Shown in pieces: positions 22,561 through 31,708 of a stretch of 64,000 bases of DNA. Every line of letters starts with the position of its first letter. Positions within the stretch are counted from its first letter, which is position 1. The DNA is taken from assembly GCA_038503075.1 (NCBI GenBank), contig JBCAML010000023.1:1-64000 (forward strand), in the 5' to 3' direction. The position numbers were made by a program, and so were the translations under genes. Below the pieces are notes generated by a model, which did not search any database, had not been told where the DNA came from, and was given only the letters and a program-made list of their open reading frames with translations. The stretch is from Gyromitra esculenta (Eukaryota; Ascomycota; Pezizomycetes; Pezizales; Discinaceae).

Positions 22561-22969
22561 TTTCATGGATAGTTGTTATGTTGACCGGTTAGGTACATGG
22601 GTACATAGTTGTCGCATTCTATTGTTGTTCTTTGTGTTTCTTTGGGTTTCCGTCACAATGAGTCATGTCTTTGTCATCGAAAGAGTTGGATTGTGGTATA
22701 TAAGCGAAGGGATTTCCCCTCTTGTTGTACTTTTCCTTCTTCTTTCTTTAAGCAACGTCTTCTATTGTTTATCTTTGTACTTCACAAATACAAACCTCGG
22801 TTACACCTCGTAACCCCTCGCTGTCGCCGCCTTCGAGTCCTCCTAACTCGATCCTCTCGTAGAGCCTGTAGAGTCTCCGCACTTATTCTCGCTGTTGGTT
22901 TCCCATTCAAGTAGCACCGCTCATCTCGAGGGATACTCGAGAGCTTGATAAGAAACCCGCTCCTTGAGA
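22561..22969 (+). repeat. 5' LTR of the gypsy chromovirus
   Basis: This 409-bp LTR starts TTTCATGGAT and ends CCTTGAGA. These ends are confirmed by target duplications on three other family members. A TATA box (TATATAA, 22697-22703) lies about 50 nt before the conserved AAGCAACGT (22750-22758). An ATG at LTR position 5 opens an 82-residue frame to 22813 with two strongly hydrophobic segments. The same frame is open in LTR 2 and LTR 3. Confidence 0.9.
22697..22703 (+). promoter_or_regulatory. TATA box of the LTR promoter
   Basis: TATATAA in U3, followed within about 50 nt by a pyrimidine-rich stretch and AAGCAACGT. The box is kept as TATATACC/TATATAAGCG in LTRs 2 and 3 but is changed to GATATGTCGG in the 3' LTR. 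Confidence 0.65.
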
Positions 22970-22971
22970 TT

Positions 22972-22980
22972 ACGTTGCTT
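22972..22980 (+). other. Putative self-primer binding site
   Basis: ACGTTGCTT begins two nucleotides after the 5' LTR end. No TGG-type tRNA primer site is present here. The nine bases are exactly complementary to AAGCAACGT at 22750-22758 in the same LTR, just downstream of the TATA box where the transcript 5' end is expected. Tf1-type elements prime reverse transcription with the folded-back 5' end of their own RNA; this arrangement fits that mechanism. Confidence 0.55.
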
Positions 22981-23026
22981 CAGCATCTACACTCTCTACC
23001 CCCGCTCATCCCTCATCGACGCTATC

Positions 23027-24274
23027 ATGAGCAACCCCGCCCCCGCTCCTTGGACCTTCCCTACTTTCGAGAACTTCCAAGCTGCCGCAAACGTCGACCT
23101 CGCCTCCGCCTACGAGGAGATTCGATCCCATTACCAACTACGGGTCGATAACCTTACATATGCGGACCTACAGCTTGAAGAAGCCACACAGGAAAGGAAC
23201 AACATGACAGCCAGGTTTAATACCTGCCAGTCCCAGTTACAGGCAGCCGAAGCAGAAATCGCCCGCCTCCAAAACGCCGCTCCCCCACCACCTGCACCAT
23301 CGCCACCACCCCCTCCTGCCCACACTCAAGGAGGCCGCTCGGATAAAATGCCTGACCCAGATAAGTTCAATGGGTCTCGCGATAAACTCCCTGGGTTCGT
23401 TCTACAGCTCAGGTCAAAACTCTCGGTTAACGCCGATCGCTTCTCCAACAGCAACAATATGGTATTGTATGCTATTAGCCGTCTCGAGGGAGCCGCCCTC
23501 GAACAAGTTCGCCACTCCGTCCTCCCTGACGGAACGACCACCTGGAACTCTGCCGCCGACCTGATCACCGCCTTAGAAACAGCCTTCGGCGACCCCGACC
23601 CTCTCGGTACCGCCCGCCGTGAACTGCACCAACTCCGACAAGGAAAGCGAGACTTCTCCGCCTACCTTGCCGACTTTCAACGCATCATGGGACGTCTCAA
23701 TTATGACGAGTCGGCCAAGAATGACGCTCTGGAATTCGGCATGTCGGACGAGTTAAAAGAAGCGGTAGTAACTGTCGCCGACTTCCCCACCACCTTCACT
23801 TCCCTCTGCGCCTTCCTCCTCCGCCTAGATAACCGAATCCGAGCAAGAAGGGAGGAGAAGAAAAACGCTGTCCGCAATACCATGGGACAATTCGCCGCCC
23901 CTGCCGCCGCCCCCGCCGCCTTTACTCCCGCATCCTCCTCCTTTGCCCCCGGAGGACTCGCCCCCATGGATCTCTCCTTCGGTCGCACCTCCACCTCTCG
24001 CCCCGCCCCTAAACAACGATATGTTCAAATAAACGGGAGAAGAAAACTGTCTCCTGAAGAGAAATCTTGGAGGCAAACCAACAATCGCTGCCTGTTCTGC
24101 GCTGGAGAAGGACACATTTTCTCCAATTGTCCCTCCGCCTCTAAACGCCCTGTGATGAGAGGAGCCGCTATTAACGCCCCCGCTGCTCCTCCTGCTTCTT
24201 CTGTTTTTCCACCGCCCCTGCCACCTCGTTTCCCTGCCTTCGATGCAGCAGACTCAGTTGAGTCTTTAAACTAG
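23027..24274 (+). CDS. gag: Gag polyprotein of the gypsy chromovirus
   Basis: The 415-residue frame starts at the first ATG after the LTR. The N-terminal part (about 1-75) is helical, with a coiled-coil look. A proline-rich linker (about 77-92) precedes a retrotransposon capsid-like domain: PDKFNGSRDKLPGFVLQLRS, then WNSAADLITALETAFGD, then LRQGKRDFSAYLADFQRI, a familiar Ty3/gypsy gag pattern. Near the C-terminus is one zinc knuckle, CLFCAGEGHIFSNC (24089-24130), of the CX2CX4HX4C type for RNA binding. The frame ends ESLN and TAG at 24272-24274. The last codons before the stop, TTA AAC, form the -1 frameshift site to pol. Gag forms the particle that packages element RNA in the cytoplasm. Confidence 0.93.
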   Translation: MSNPAPAPWTFPTFENFQAAANVDLASAYEEIRSHYQLRVDNLTYADLQLEEATQERNNMTARFNTCQSQLQAAEAEIARLQNAAPPPPAPSPPPPPAHTQGGRSDKMPDPDKFNGSRDKLPGFVLQLRSKLSVNADRFSNSNNMVLYAISRLEGAALEQVRHSVLPDGTTTWNSAADLITALETAFGDPDPLGTARRELHQLRQGKRDFSAYLADFQRIMGRLNYDESAKNDALEFGMSDELKEAVVTVADFPTTFTSLCAFLLRLDNRIRARREEKKNAVRNTMGQFAAPAAAPAAFTPASSSFAPGGLAPMDLSFGRTSTSRPAPKQRYVQINGRRKLSPEEKSWRQTNNRCLFCAGEGHIFSNCPSASKRPVMRGAAINAPAAPPASSVFPPPLPPRFPAFDAADSVESLN

Positions 24275-24309
24275 TTCAACCAGAGTCGCCTTGTGACCCT
24301 GCTCTGGTT
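24265..24309 (+). promoter_or_regulatory. -1 ribosomal frameshift signal between gag and pol
   Basis: The heptamer T TTA AAC (24265-24271) lies in the gag frame directly before the gag stop TAG. A 6-nt spacer follows, then an 8-bp perfect stem, AACCAGAG (24278-24285) with CTCTGGTT (24302-24309), and a 16-nt loop. Slipping back by one base reads TTT AAA CTA GTT and enters the pol frame, which is open from 24262. All three elements of a standard -1 frameshift signal are present at standard spacing. Confidence 0.8.
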
Positions 24310-27300
24310 TCTTTTTCTCCTTTGTCAGCGTTCTCTATTTCTGGGTTTTCAGTGTCGGATATGTGCGTGGAGGATAATTTGGATGGGGAACACTTTGTAG
24401 TTTCATGTAACCTTTCCCACCAAAATAAAGTCATAAAAACACACGCACTTCTTGACACTGGAGCCTCAGGGTTCGCTTTCATTGATGAAAAATTTGTGCG
24501 TCACCATTCCCTACCATTGTCTCCCCTTAAAACCCCTCGCCAATTAGAAGTCATTGATGGCAGAACAATTGCCTCGGGAGACATCACCAATCTTTGCCAC
24601 CTAGAGCTTTCCATTCAACAACACATTGAGAAAGCCCCTTTTTTCGTCACCAAGCTAGGACACTACCCCCTAGTACTCGGTATCCCATGGATGAATCTTC
24701 ACGACATCCACCTGAAGTTCGCCAATAAAAGCATTGAATTCAATTCTGAGTTCTGCACCACCCACTGTGCCCCTAAACTACCCGTCGTTTCCGCTACGGC
24801 CATCCCACCTCCAGTTAAGCTTAATGCTGCCTTTATTGGCGCCGCCAGTTTCCGCATGCTCGCTAGGAAAAAGGGTATTCAGGTCTACTCGATGTCCCTA
24901 TATGAAATAAACAAGGTCCTCGATAGTAAGACCACTAAAGAGGAATGGAGACAAAGAATACCCGCTGAATACCACGAATACCTGGACATGTTTGATAAAG
25001 CAAAAGCCCAAGGACTCCCACCCCGTCGCCCTTATGACCACCGCATTACCCTCCAGGAAGGCAAAGAACCCCCATTCGGCCCTCTCTACGGCATGTCGCG
25101 AGATGAACTCCTGGTTCTCAAAAAGTATATCGAAGATAATTTAGAGAAAGGCTTTATTCGTGCCAGTTCTTCCTCTGCCGGTTCTCCAGTCCTCTTCGCC
25201 GCCAAACCCGATGGATCTCTCCGCCTTTGTGTCGACTACCGCGGCCTTAACGCTCTCACAGTTAAAGACCGATATACGTCCCCCCTAGTCAAGGAAACCC
25301 TAGACCGTCTGGCGAAAGCCCAATGGTACTCAAAGCTCGACCTCCGCGACGGCTTTCATCAAATCCGTATTGCCGAAGGGGAAGAATGGAAAACAGCTTT
25401 CCGGACACGATATGGTTTGTATGAATATATGGTAATGCCATTCGGCCTTACCAAAGCCCCTGGCACATTTCAACGGTTTGTGAACGACTCCCTCCGAGAA
25501 TACCTAGACCTTTTTTGCACAGCCTACCTGGACGACATCTTGATCTACAGCGACACCCTTGCCGAACACAAGATACACGTTAGACAGGTTTTAGATGCGC
25601 TTAAAGCCAACGATATTCTTCTCAAACCTGAGAAATGTGAATTTCACGTCCAATCTATAAAGTACCTCGGGTTAATTCTAACCCCCGAAGGAATAAAAAT
25701 GGACGACGATAAACTCAAAGCCGTCCGAGATTGGAATCGCCCAAAGTCGATTAAAGATGTACAAGCCTTCCTTGGCTTCGCAAATTTCTACCGACGATTC
25801 ATCCTAGGATTCTCCCGATTAGCCGCTCCCCTTACTGCTTTCACAAGAAAAGGTGTTGTCTTTGAATGGACTGTCGAAGCAGAACTTGCATTTGAAGCCC
25901 TGAAAGACGCCTTTACCAAGGCCCCCGTTCTTATCCACTTCGACCCCCGAAAGAAAATCTTCGTGGAATCCGATGCTTCTGACTTCGTTTCCGGCGGTGT
26001 CCTCTCCCAACTTGACGATAACGGCGTACTTCATCCTGTGGCCTTCTTCTCCAAGAAGCATTCACCAGCTGAATGCAACTACGAGATATACGATAAGGAA
26101 CTTCTCGCGATTATACGCTGCTTCGAGGAATGGAGACCAGAGCTTGAAGGATCCGAATTACCCATCTCAGTTATTACTGATCACAAGAACTTGGAATATT
26201 TCATGACCACCAAGCAACTTAATCGACGACAAGTCAGATGGGCCGAATACCTCTCACGTTTTGACTTCGTTATTACCTATAGACCAGGAGTACAAGGAGG
26301 AAAACCGGACGCATTGACTCGGAGATCAGGAGATCTCCCTGAAGAAGGGGATGAAAGACTAAGACACCAACACCAAGTAGTCTTGAAGGAGAAGAATGTT
26401 GATCCTAAGCTGAGTTTGTTTTCGGGTTCTTTATCAAATGAACCCGCTGAATTGGATGCCTCTCTCGATACCTTAATGAATCAGGGATATAATGCTGACC
26501 CGTTCCCACAAAAAATCCTCCTAGCACTTAGAAACGGTGAACGACAATCCAAAGAGATCACCCTAGGCGATTGTACTGAAGTCAGCGGCCGCCTCTATTA
26601 CCGGCAAAAACTCTATATCCCCGATCATGACCCTCTTCGCCTCCTTATCCTACAACGACATCATGACGCTCCCTCAGCTGGCCACCCGGGACGTGAAAAA
26701 TCCTTCGAACTCATTTCAAGGCATTTTTATTGGCCTAAGATGAGAGAGTATATTGGCCGCTATACGCGAAACTGTCATGTCTGTCGACGAGCAAAACCAA
26801 GTACCCTGGGTACCCATGGCGTCCTGAAACCACTCCCAATTCCTAATCGCCCCTGGGAAGAACTATCAATGGACTTTGTCACCGGTCTCCCAGAATCCAA
26901 CGGCTTTGATGCTATTATGGTTGTGGTGGATCGACTCTCAAAGATGCGGCACCTTATCCCGTGCAATACTACCGTCAACGCTGAGCAAACTGCCGAACTG
27001 TACCTCCAAAACGTTTGGAAACTCCATGGACTCCCCTCTCATATTACTTCTGATAGAGGAACACAGTTCACTGCAAAGTTTTGGAAGCACCTCTGTCAGC
27101 GTTTGAATATTGCCGCCCGCATGTCTACCTCCTTCCACCCGGAAACCGATGGACAAACTGAAAGACTCAACGCCGTAATGGAACAATACCTCCGTTGTTA
27201 CGTTTCTTACCAACAAGACGACTGGTCAAAATGGTTACCCATCGCTGAATTCGCCGCCAATAACCAGGAATCTGCAAGTACTAAGGCTACGCCCTTCTTT

Positions 27301-28056
27301 GCAAATTATGGCTATCACTCCCGTTTCGACACCTCAATTGTCCCTAATGACCGCTCTCCCCAGACTCTCGATGCTGATGGTTTCGCTTCCAAGATGGAAG
27401 AGCTTAGAGACTTCCTTCAGGTACACATGAGGACAGGCCAGGACACCTTCGAGTCAAACACAAATCGGCACCGTACACCCGCTCCAATGTTCAGGGAAAA
27501 AGACGAAGTATTTGTGTCGATGAAGAACATGAGGACAACGCGGAATTCAAGGAAATTAGATTGGAAATGGAGTGGCCCTTTCCCGATAAAACGTGTTATT
27601 TCAGCTTATGCCTACGAAATCGACCTCCCAAGATCGATGAAGTATCATCCTGTATTCCACGTCTCGTTGATCAAAGCAGCTCCCATTGACCCACTCCCCG
27701 GTCAGATCATTACGCCGCCCCCACCCGTTCAGGTTAACGACCATGAGGAATACCTTGTTGAAGCGATCTTAGATTCTCGTTTACACCGAGGAAAACTTCA
27801 ATACTTGGTCGAATGGACTGGCTACGCATTACCCACCTGGGAACCTGCGGAATACCATGAGGAGACGAAAGCCGTAGATTCTTTCCACCAACGATATCCG
27901 GATAAACCAAAGGAAGGAGTGATTAGACACACTATTACTCACTGTTTATGGATAGTCACATGTATTTACGTTATGCAAGAGCTATATAGTTGTCGCATTC
28001 TATTGTTGTCGGTCACAGCATGGTCATCGAAAGAGTTGGATATGATATGTCGGTGA
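24265..28056 (+). CDS. pol: Pol polyprotein of the gypsy chromovirus
   Basis: The frame is uninterrupted and is expected to be made as a Gag-Pol fusion by -1 frameshift; its first internal ATG is at 24361. Domains in order: aspartic protease with LLDTGASGF (DTGA at 24454-24465); reverse transcriptase with FAAKPDGSLRLCVDYRGLN and YLDD (25525-25536); RNase H (DASDFVSGGVLSQ, EIYDKELLAI); integrase with a zinc-binding HH...CHVC region (about 26655-26790) and DDE core (SMDFVTG, ITSDRGTQF, ETDGQTER); and a chromodomain (EYLVEAILDSR, YLVEWTGY, TWEPAEYH, about 27745-27876). The chromodomain probably steers integration to heterochromatin. All catalytic residues seen are intact. The stop lies inside the 3' LTR, so the last about 40 residues are LTR-encoded and may not be original. 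Confidence 0.93.
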   Translation, partial: FKLVQPESPCDPALVSFSPLSAFSISGFSVSDMCVEDNLDGEHFVVSCNLSHQNKVIKTHALLDTGASGFAFIDEKFVRHHSLPLSPLKTPRQLEVIDGRTIASGDITNLCHLELSIQQHIEKAPFFVTKLGHYPLVLGIPWMNLHDIHLKFANKSIEFNSEFCTTHCAPKLPVVSATAIPPPVKLNAAFIGAASFRMLARKKGIQVYSMSLYEINKVLDSKTTKEEWRQRIPAEYHEYLDMFDKAKAQGLPPRRPYDHRITLQEGKEPPFGPLYGMSRDELLVLKKYIEDNLEKGFIRASSSSAGSPVLFAAKPDGSLRLCVDYRGLNALTVKDRYTSPLVKETLDRLAKAQWYSKLDLRDGFHQIRIAEGEEWKTAFRTRYGLYEYMVMPFGLTKAPGTFQRFVNDSLREYLDLFCTAYLDDILIYSDTLAEHKIHVRQVLDALKANDILLKPEKCEFHVQSIKYLGLILTPEGIKMDDDKLKAVRDWNRPKSIKDVQAFLGFANFYRRFILGFSRLAAPLTAFTRKGVVFEWTVEAELAFEALKDAFTKAPVLIHFDPRKKIFVESDASDFVSGGVLSQLDDNGVLHPVAFFSKKHSPAECNYEIYDKELLAIIRCFEEWRPELEGSELPISVITDHKNLEYFMTTKQLNRRQVRWAEYLSRFDFVITYRPGVQGGKPDALTRRSGDLPEEGDERLRHQHQVVLKEKNVDPKLSLFSGSLSNEPAELDASLDTLMNQGYNADPFPQKILLALRNGERQSKEITLGDCTEVSGRLYYRQKLYIPDHDPLRLLILQRHHDAPSAGHPGREKSFELISRHFYWPKMREYIGRYTRNCHVCRRAKPSTLGTHGVLKPLPIPNRPWEELSMDFVTGLPESNGFDAIMVVVDRLSKMRHLIPCNTTVNAEQTAELYLQNVWKLHGLPSHITSDRGTQFTAKFWKHLCQRLNIAARMSTSFHPETDGQTERLNAVMEQYLRCYVSYQQDDWSKWLPIAEFAANNQESASTKATPFFANYGYHSRFDTSIVPNDRSPQTLDADGFASKMEELRDFLQVHMRTGQDTFESNTNRHRTPAPMFREKDEVFVSMKNMRTTRNSRKLDWKWSGPFPIKRVISAYAYEIDLPRSMKYHPVFHVSLIKAAPIDPLPGQIITPPPPVQVNDHEEYLVEAILDSRLHRGKLQYLVEWTGYALPTWEPAEYHEETKAVDSFHQRYPDKPKEGVIRHTITHCLWIVTCIYVMQELYSCRILLLSVTAWSSKELDMICR

Positions 28057-28311
28057 TTTCCTCTTGTTGTACTTTTCCTTCTTCTTTCTTTAAGCAACGT
28101 CTTCTATTGTTTATCTTTGTACTTCACAAATACAAACCTCGGTTACACCTCGTAACCCCTCGCTGTCGCCGCCTTCGAGTCCTCCTAACTCGATCCTCTC
28201 GTAGAGCCTGTAGAGTCTCCGCACTTATTCTCGCTGTTGGTTTCCCATTCAAGTAGCACCGCTCATCTCGAGGGATACTCGAGAGCTTGATAAGAAACCC
28301 GCTCCTTGAGA
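27945..28311 (+). repeat. 3' LTR of the gypsy chromovirus, U3 rearranged
   Basis: From 28060 to 28311 the sequence matches 22718-22969 of the 5' LTR with no difference I could see. Upstream, U3 is scrambled by small deletions and replacements, the start is TTTATGG instead of TTTCATGG, and the TATA box is gone. A purine tract (AAAGGAAGGAG, ending 27919) that would normally abut the LTR is separated from it by about 25 bp. Confidence 0.85.
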
Positions 28312-28316
28312 GCAGG

Positions 28317-28608
28317 TCAAGTTATGATGACTTTGAAGGCAGCGACAGCGGAAGGTTACGAGGTGTAACCGAGGGTTGTATTGTAGGATACAACGAGTGT
28401 ACAATAGAAGACGTTGCTTAAGAGAAGAAGAAGGAAAAGTACAACAAGAGGGGAAATCCCTTCGCTTATATACCACGTTCCAACTCTTTCGATGACAAAA
28501 ACATGACTCATTGTAACGGAAACCCAAAGAAACACAAAGAACAACAATAGAACGCGACAACCATATACCCATGTACCTAACTGACCAACGAAACAACCAT
28601 CCATGAAA
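28317..28608 (-). mobile_element. Solo gypsy-family LTR 2, right part
   Basis: This is the TATA-containing 5' part of the LTR whose 3' part lies at 22444-22560. On the minus strand it starts TTTCATGGATGG at 28608. An 82-residue frame from the ATG at LTR position 5 (28604 to 28356) is intact and closely resembles that of the 5' LTR. CTAGT follows at 28609-28613. Confidence 0.85.
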
Positions 28609-28637
28609 CTAGTACTGCCAGTGGCATCTCGTACTTA

Positions 28638-29047
28638 TCTCAAGGGGCGGGGTTTCCTGTCAAGCTCTCAGGTATCCCCCGAGATAAGCAGTGCTACTTG
28701 AACGGAAAACTCAGTCACGAGAGTATTTTACGGGATTCCACAGGCTCTACTATTGGTTCAAGTGAAGTGGACTTGAAGACGGCGGCGGTGCAAGATTACA
28801 AGGTGTAATCGAGGTTTGTATTGTAAAATACAAGAGTGTACTGTAGAAGACGTTGCTTAAAGAAAGAAGAAGGAAAAGTACAACAAGAGGGGAAATCCCT
28901 TCGCTTATATACCACATTCCAACCCTTTCGATGACAAAGACATGACTCATTGTAACGGAAACCCAAAGAAACACGAAGAACAATAATAAAACATAGCACC
29001 CGTATACCCATGTATCTAGTCGATCAACCAAACAACCATCCATGAAA
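28638..29047 (-). mobile_element. Solo gypsy-family LTR 3
   Basis: This 410-bp LTR is on the minus strand, with family ends TTTCATGG (29047) and CCTTGAGA (28638). It is flanked by ACTTA at 28633-28637 and 29048-29052. It contains the TATA region and AAGCAACGT. The frame from the ATG at LTR position 5 is open for 97 residues. It sits only 25 bp beyond the target duplication of LTR 2. Confidence 0.88.
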
Positions 29048-29052
29048 ACTTA

Positions 29053-29539
29053 GCATGACCAGTAAAATATTTAGCTCCACAGCATATCTAATACATATTT
29101 TTTGGAACAACCTGCTGCCATAAGTTGCTAGCAAAGTGAAATTACTTCATTGCATTTTTATTTTTAGCTAAGGAGTTTCGGATCGGTTGTCACCCAAAAT
29201 CCTTAATTGGACTTTGATGGCAGCGTGACGTCCCGGTAGTTCTCGTTCTTATTTTTATTTACTGGCAGTCTGGATTTTTATCTGCTAGCTTTCTCTGATT
29301 TTTATCTGTTGGCGCTCTCTAATTTTTATCTGTTGGCGTTCTCGGTTTTCTTTGCAACGCTCAAAATCCTTATTTGGACTTTGGTAGCTACGCGCCCCCG
29401 TAACGGAGTAGTACCTGCTAAAGTTAGAAAAGGAATGATATTGCATAATAGGTTGTGGAATGTGTGCTCTGTGGCAATCAAAAATCAAAAATGAAAGGCG
29501 ATCAAGAAAAATAGGTACAAGAAAACGTAAAATAAATTT
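29053..29539. other. Repeat fragments beside the pogo remnant
   Basis: It contains CCCAAAATCCTTAATTGG at about 29197 and AAAATCCTTATTTGGAC at about 29366, related to each other and, inverted, to about 21276-21292. Between them a 28-bp unit (ATTTTTATCTGTTGGCG...CTCTCT) repeats three times at about 29275-29345. These may be sub-terminal repeats of the pogo-type element. Confidence 0.4.
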
Positions 29540-29955
29540 TTAAAACAAAACCTCGTTTACCCAACCTGCTGGTTTAGATTCGGTATGCGCACATTTATCC
29601 CATAAATGCGATTTCCTCTTTGAAATATTTTTGCCGCTAGGAGCAGTACAAATAAGAATAGGTAGAACATGAGGAACTCCATTAGCAAATATACACAATA
29701 ACAGTGTACATTGTGCTTTTCTAAACCGGATTCTGTGCTGTTCGACCACACAGTTTTTGCTCCTTGCAAATCATATGCATGGCTAATAAGATGCTCCCAT
29801 GGTAAACAAATCTCATCAATATTGCATATGTAGTTCACAGGAATGACGCCTTCATTGTTGTTGCAAATACTATATAACGATGGTGGAGATGATTGAAAGC
29901 CGGCCGGTATAGTCACAAGTAGAGTTAAAATACGGTTGCGTCTATGGAATTTCAT
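29540..29955 (-). pseudogene. Pogo/Fot1-type (DDE_1) transposase fragment, frameshifted
   Basis: The minus strand reads YICNIDEICLPWEHL, then LQGAKTVWSNSTESGLEKH, the first catalytic-aspartate block (NIDE) of pogo-like transposases. After a frameshift near 29700 the homology continues with TLLLCIFANGVPHVLPILI, then GKNISKRKSHLWDKCAHTE. The second and third catalytic blocks are absent here; a C-terminal fragment of the same kind of protein is at 56.6-57.0 kb but from another copy. Inactive. Confidence 0.7.
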
Positions 29956-31708
29956 CCATATCAGGATTTGCTGTTTGTAATCGGTAGGAAGAGATTATCC
30001 ACTAGCAGTGTTCATGACAAACCTCAAAACTATTCGGTGGCGGGACAAGAAACTATTCAACCACCCTCAACACAAATAGTCCAACCTAAAGATTAGGATC
30101 AAGCTCCTTCCAAAGTCGATTTGCATTTCTTCAAACCCAGCCATCTCTCACGGATATTCCAAGGCCTTTTCGCCCCAAGAAACTGTCAAATGGCTCATTT
30201 TCCAGTTCCGGCCACATGCATAAAAATATCACAGATCCATCACGGCGCGAGTACCTCCCGCTCTGCTCGAGTATTTATTTTTTCAGCTTCTGATTCAGTT
30301 CAACAGGCTATGGTGTTCTACGGGATCTGGAAAAACAATGATGCTTCATTGAGAGCTGGGGGGGCGCATTTTCATTGCGGTGCCTTGCTTTGCGAGGTTA
30401 TTCGGAACTCGGTAATTTTTTAACCACATTAAAACCTGAATTTTCCGAACCCGAGAATATCTGCCTCCTATCCGCTAAGTTGGCTTTACCCAGATGCTGT
30501 TGGTATCCGCGTTTTTAAAATCTGCATTAGAATCCATGCGGCGTCACCCCACTGGCACTTACCTACAGCTGTGGCCCTCGCTTCTCCAAGGATTTTGGCT
30601 TCTGGCCTTGGCGCCGAGAAATCCGTTCATTCGCATCTTTATCTCTCAGCTTCCTCAATGGTACCCGTGTTGCTGGCATTTTCAAGTCGTTCAGTCCCGA
30701 TTTGAGTTGTGAGGTCGGCTGTGAGGTCGGCTGTGAGGTGCTTTGGCCTGAGATTGGTTCCCAGAAAGGTATGGTTCAGAAAACCATCCTCTTGGCAACA
30801 GTCTGTATTTCATCAGCTTCTACGGTATGGGCTGTTGTGGAATTAAGGTGTGGCTGCATAAGCTGACGTCGACTTAAGGTGCGGCTCATCTCACGCGATG
30901 AAGAGGCCCTAGAACTGTAGGTCATGGAACGGAGCATGGACGTTGGCAGCGGAATGAGAGGAGAATGATGGATGCAGTAGGCACTCTTCAAGTTCGTGCC
31001 GTTGCCAAGAGAGTGGCATGTATTCCTATGAATGAGCTTTCGTGTATGAGGTACTAGTCCTGAGAACGAATAGGAAACCAGTGGACGCTGGCAACACCTA
31101 TTTATATCTGCGTTTTTCTCGCTTTGTTTTACTCTTCACGTTATCATCGATCAATAATCCCTTCAAGTAGAACGTCTTACAGTTACATGCATGATCGCCA
31201 GTGTACTAGGCCTTTCTAGAAGTCGGTTTCAGAGGAGCACAGACAAGAGGATGAACTTCGCGACACGGAGGCTGTGAGTCGGGAGAGGGAAAGGCTCACC
31301 TCCGGGGAAAGAGGGATCCAGAAAGCGGAGGGCTTCCAGAAAACGAGAGACTGAACATGCCATTAATAAAGATGCCACCGAAGAAGTTGAAGAGTAATAA
31401 TGTCAATAATACAATTCTCGGCACCGAGGCCCAAAACCAAAATTATTTGAAGAGCGAGTACTTAACTTGAGAGGTAATTAAATTTCACTCAAGCACAGAG
31501 TTGAAGAAATGGTGTACTAGTTACATTCAGATAAAGCCAGTTACATGGGTACAGAGAAGTTATTCCCGACTGTGAAAGATCCAAGTATTGATGTGACTCA
31601 AGTACTATCGACTGGAGAATGAGAGGCAGAATACGGTAATTAAAATGTGTCCTCCAACACTCGAAAGGGGCATTGATATTTTTTCAGACCTCAAAGACTA
31701 CCATAGTT
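29956..31708. other. No gene seen
   Basis: Frames of 70-100 residues occur on both strands without recognisable domains. A GSGKT-like string near 30325 lies in a frame broken by stops and is not taken as a P-loop protein. A TATTTATATCTGCG...CAATAATC stretch near 31100 resembles a small LTR promoter, but no ends were found. Confidence 0.35.

Larger units (their letters stand above)
22561..28311 (+). mobile_element. Nearly complete Ty3/gypsy chromovirus
   Basis: The 5751-bp element has a 5' LTR at 22561-22969, an internal region with gag and pol, and a 3' LTR at 27945-28311. GCAGG flanks it at 22556-22560 and 28312-28316, a perfect 5-bp duplication. It inserted antisense into solo LTR 2. Domain order is capsid-like and zinc knuckle (gag), then protease, reverse transcriptase, RNase H, integrase and chromodomain (pol), which defines the chromovirus branch of Ty3/gypsy. 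Both open frames are intact, and about 250 bp of R-U5 show no difference between the LTRs, so the insertion is recent. U3 of the 3' LTR is rearranged and has lost the TATA box, which may limit further transcription of new copies. Confidence 0.93.

Noticed and set aside
22964..23026. Longer gag starting in the LTR end
   Set aside because: The extra 21 codons have no ATG (they begin at TTG) and overlap the LTR end and the putative primer site; the ATG at 23027 fits better.
30300..30350. GSGKT-like string suggesting a kinesin or P-loop ATPase fragment
   Set aside because: The frame is broken by stops within a few codons on both sides, and no flanking kinesin motifs are present.
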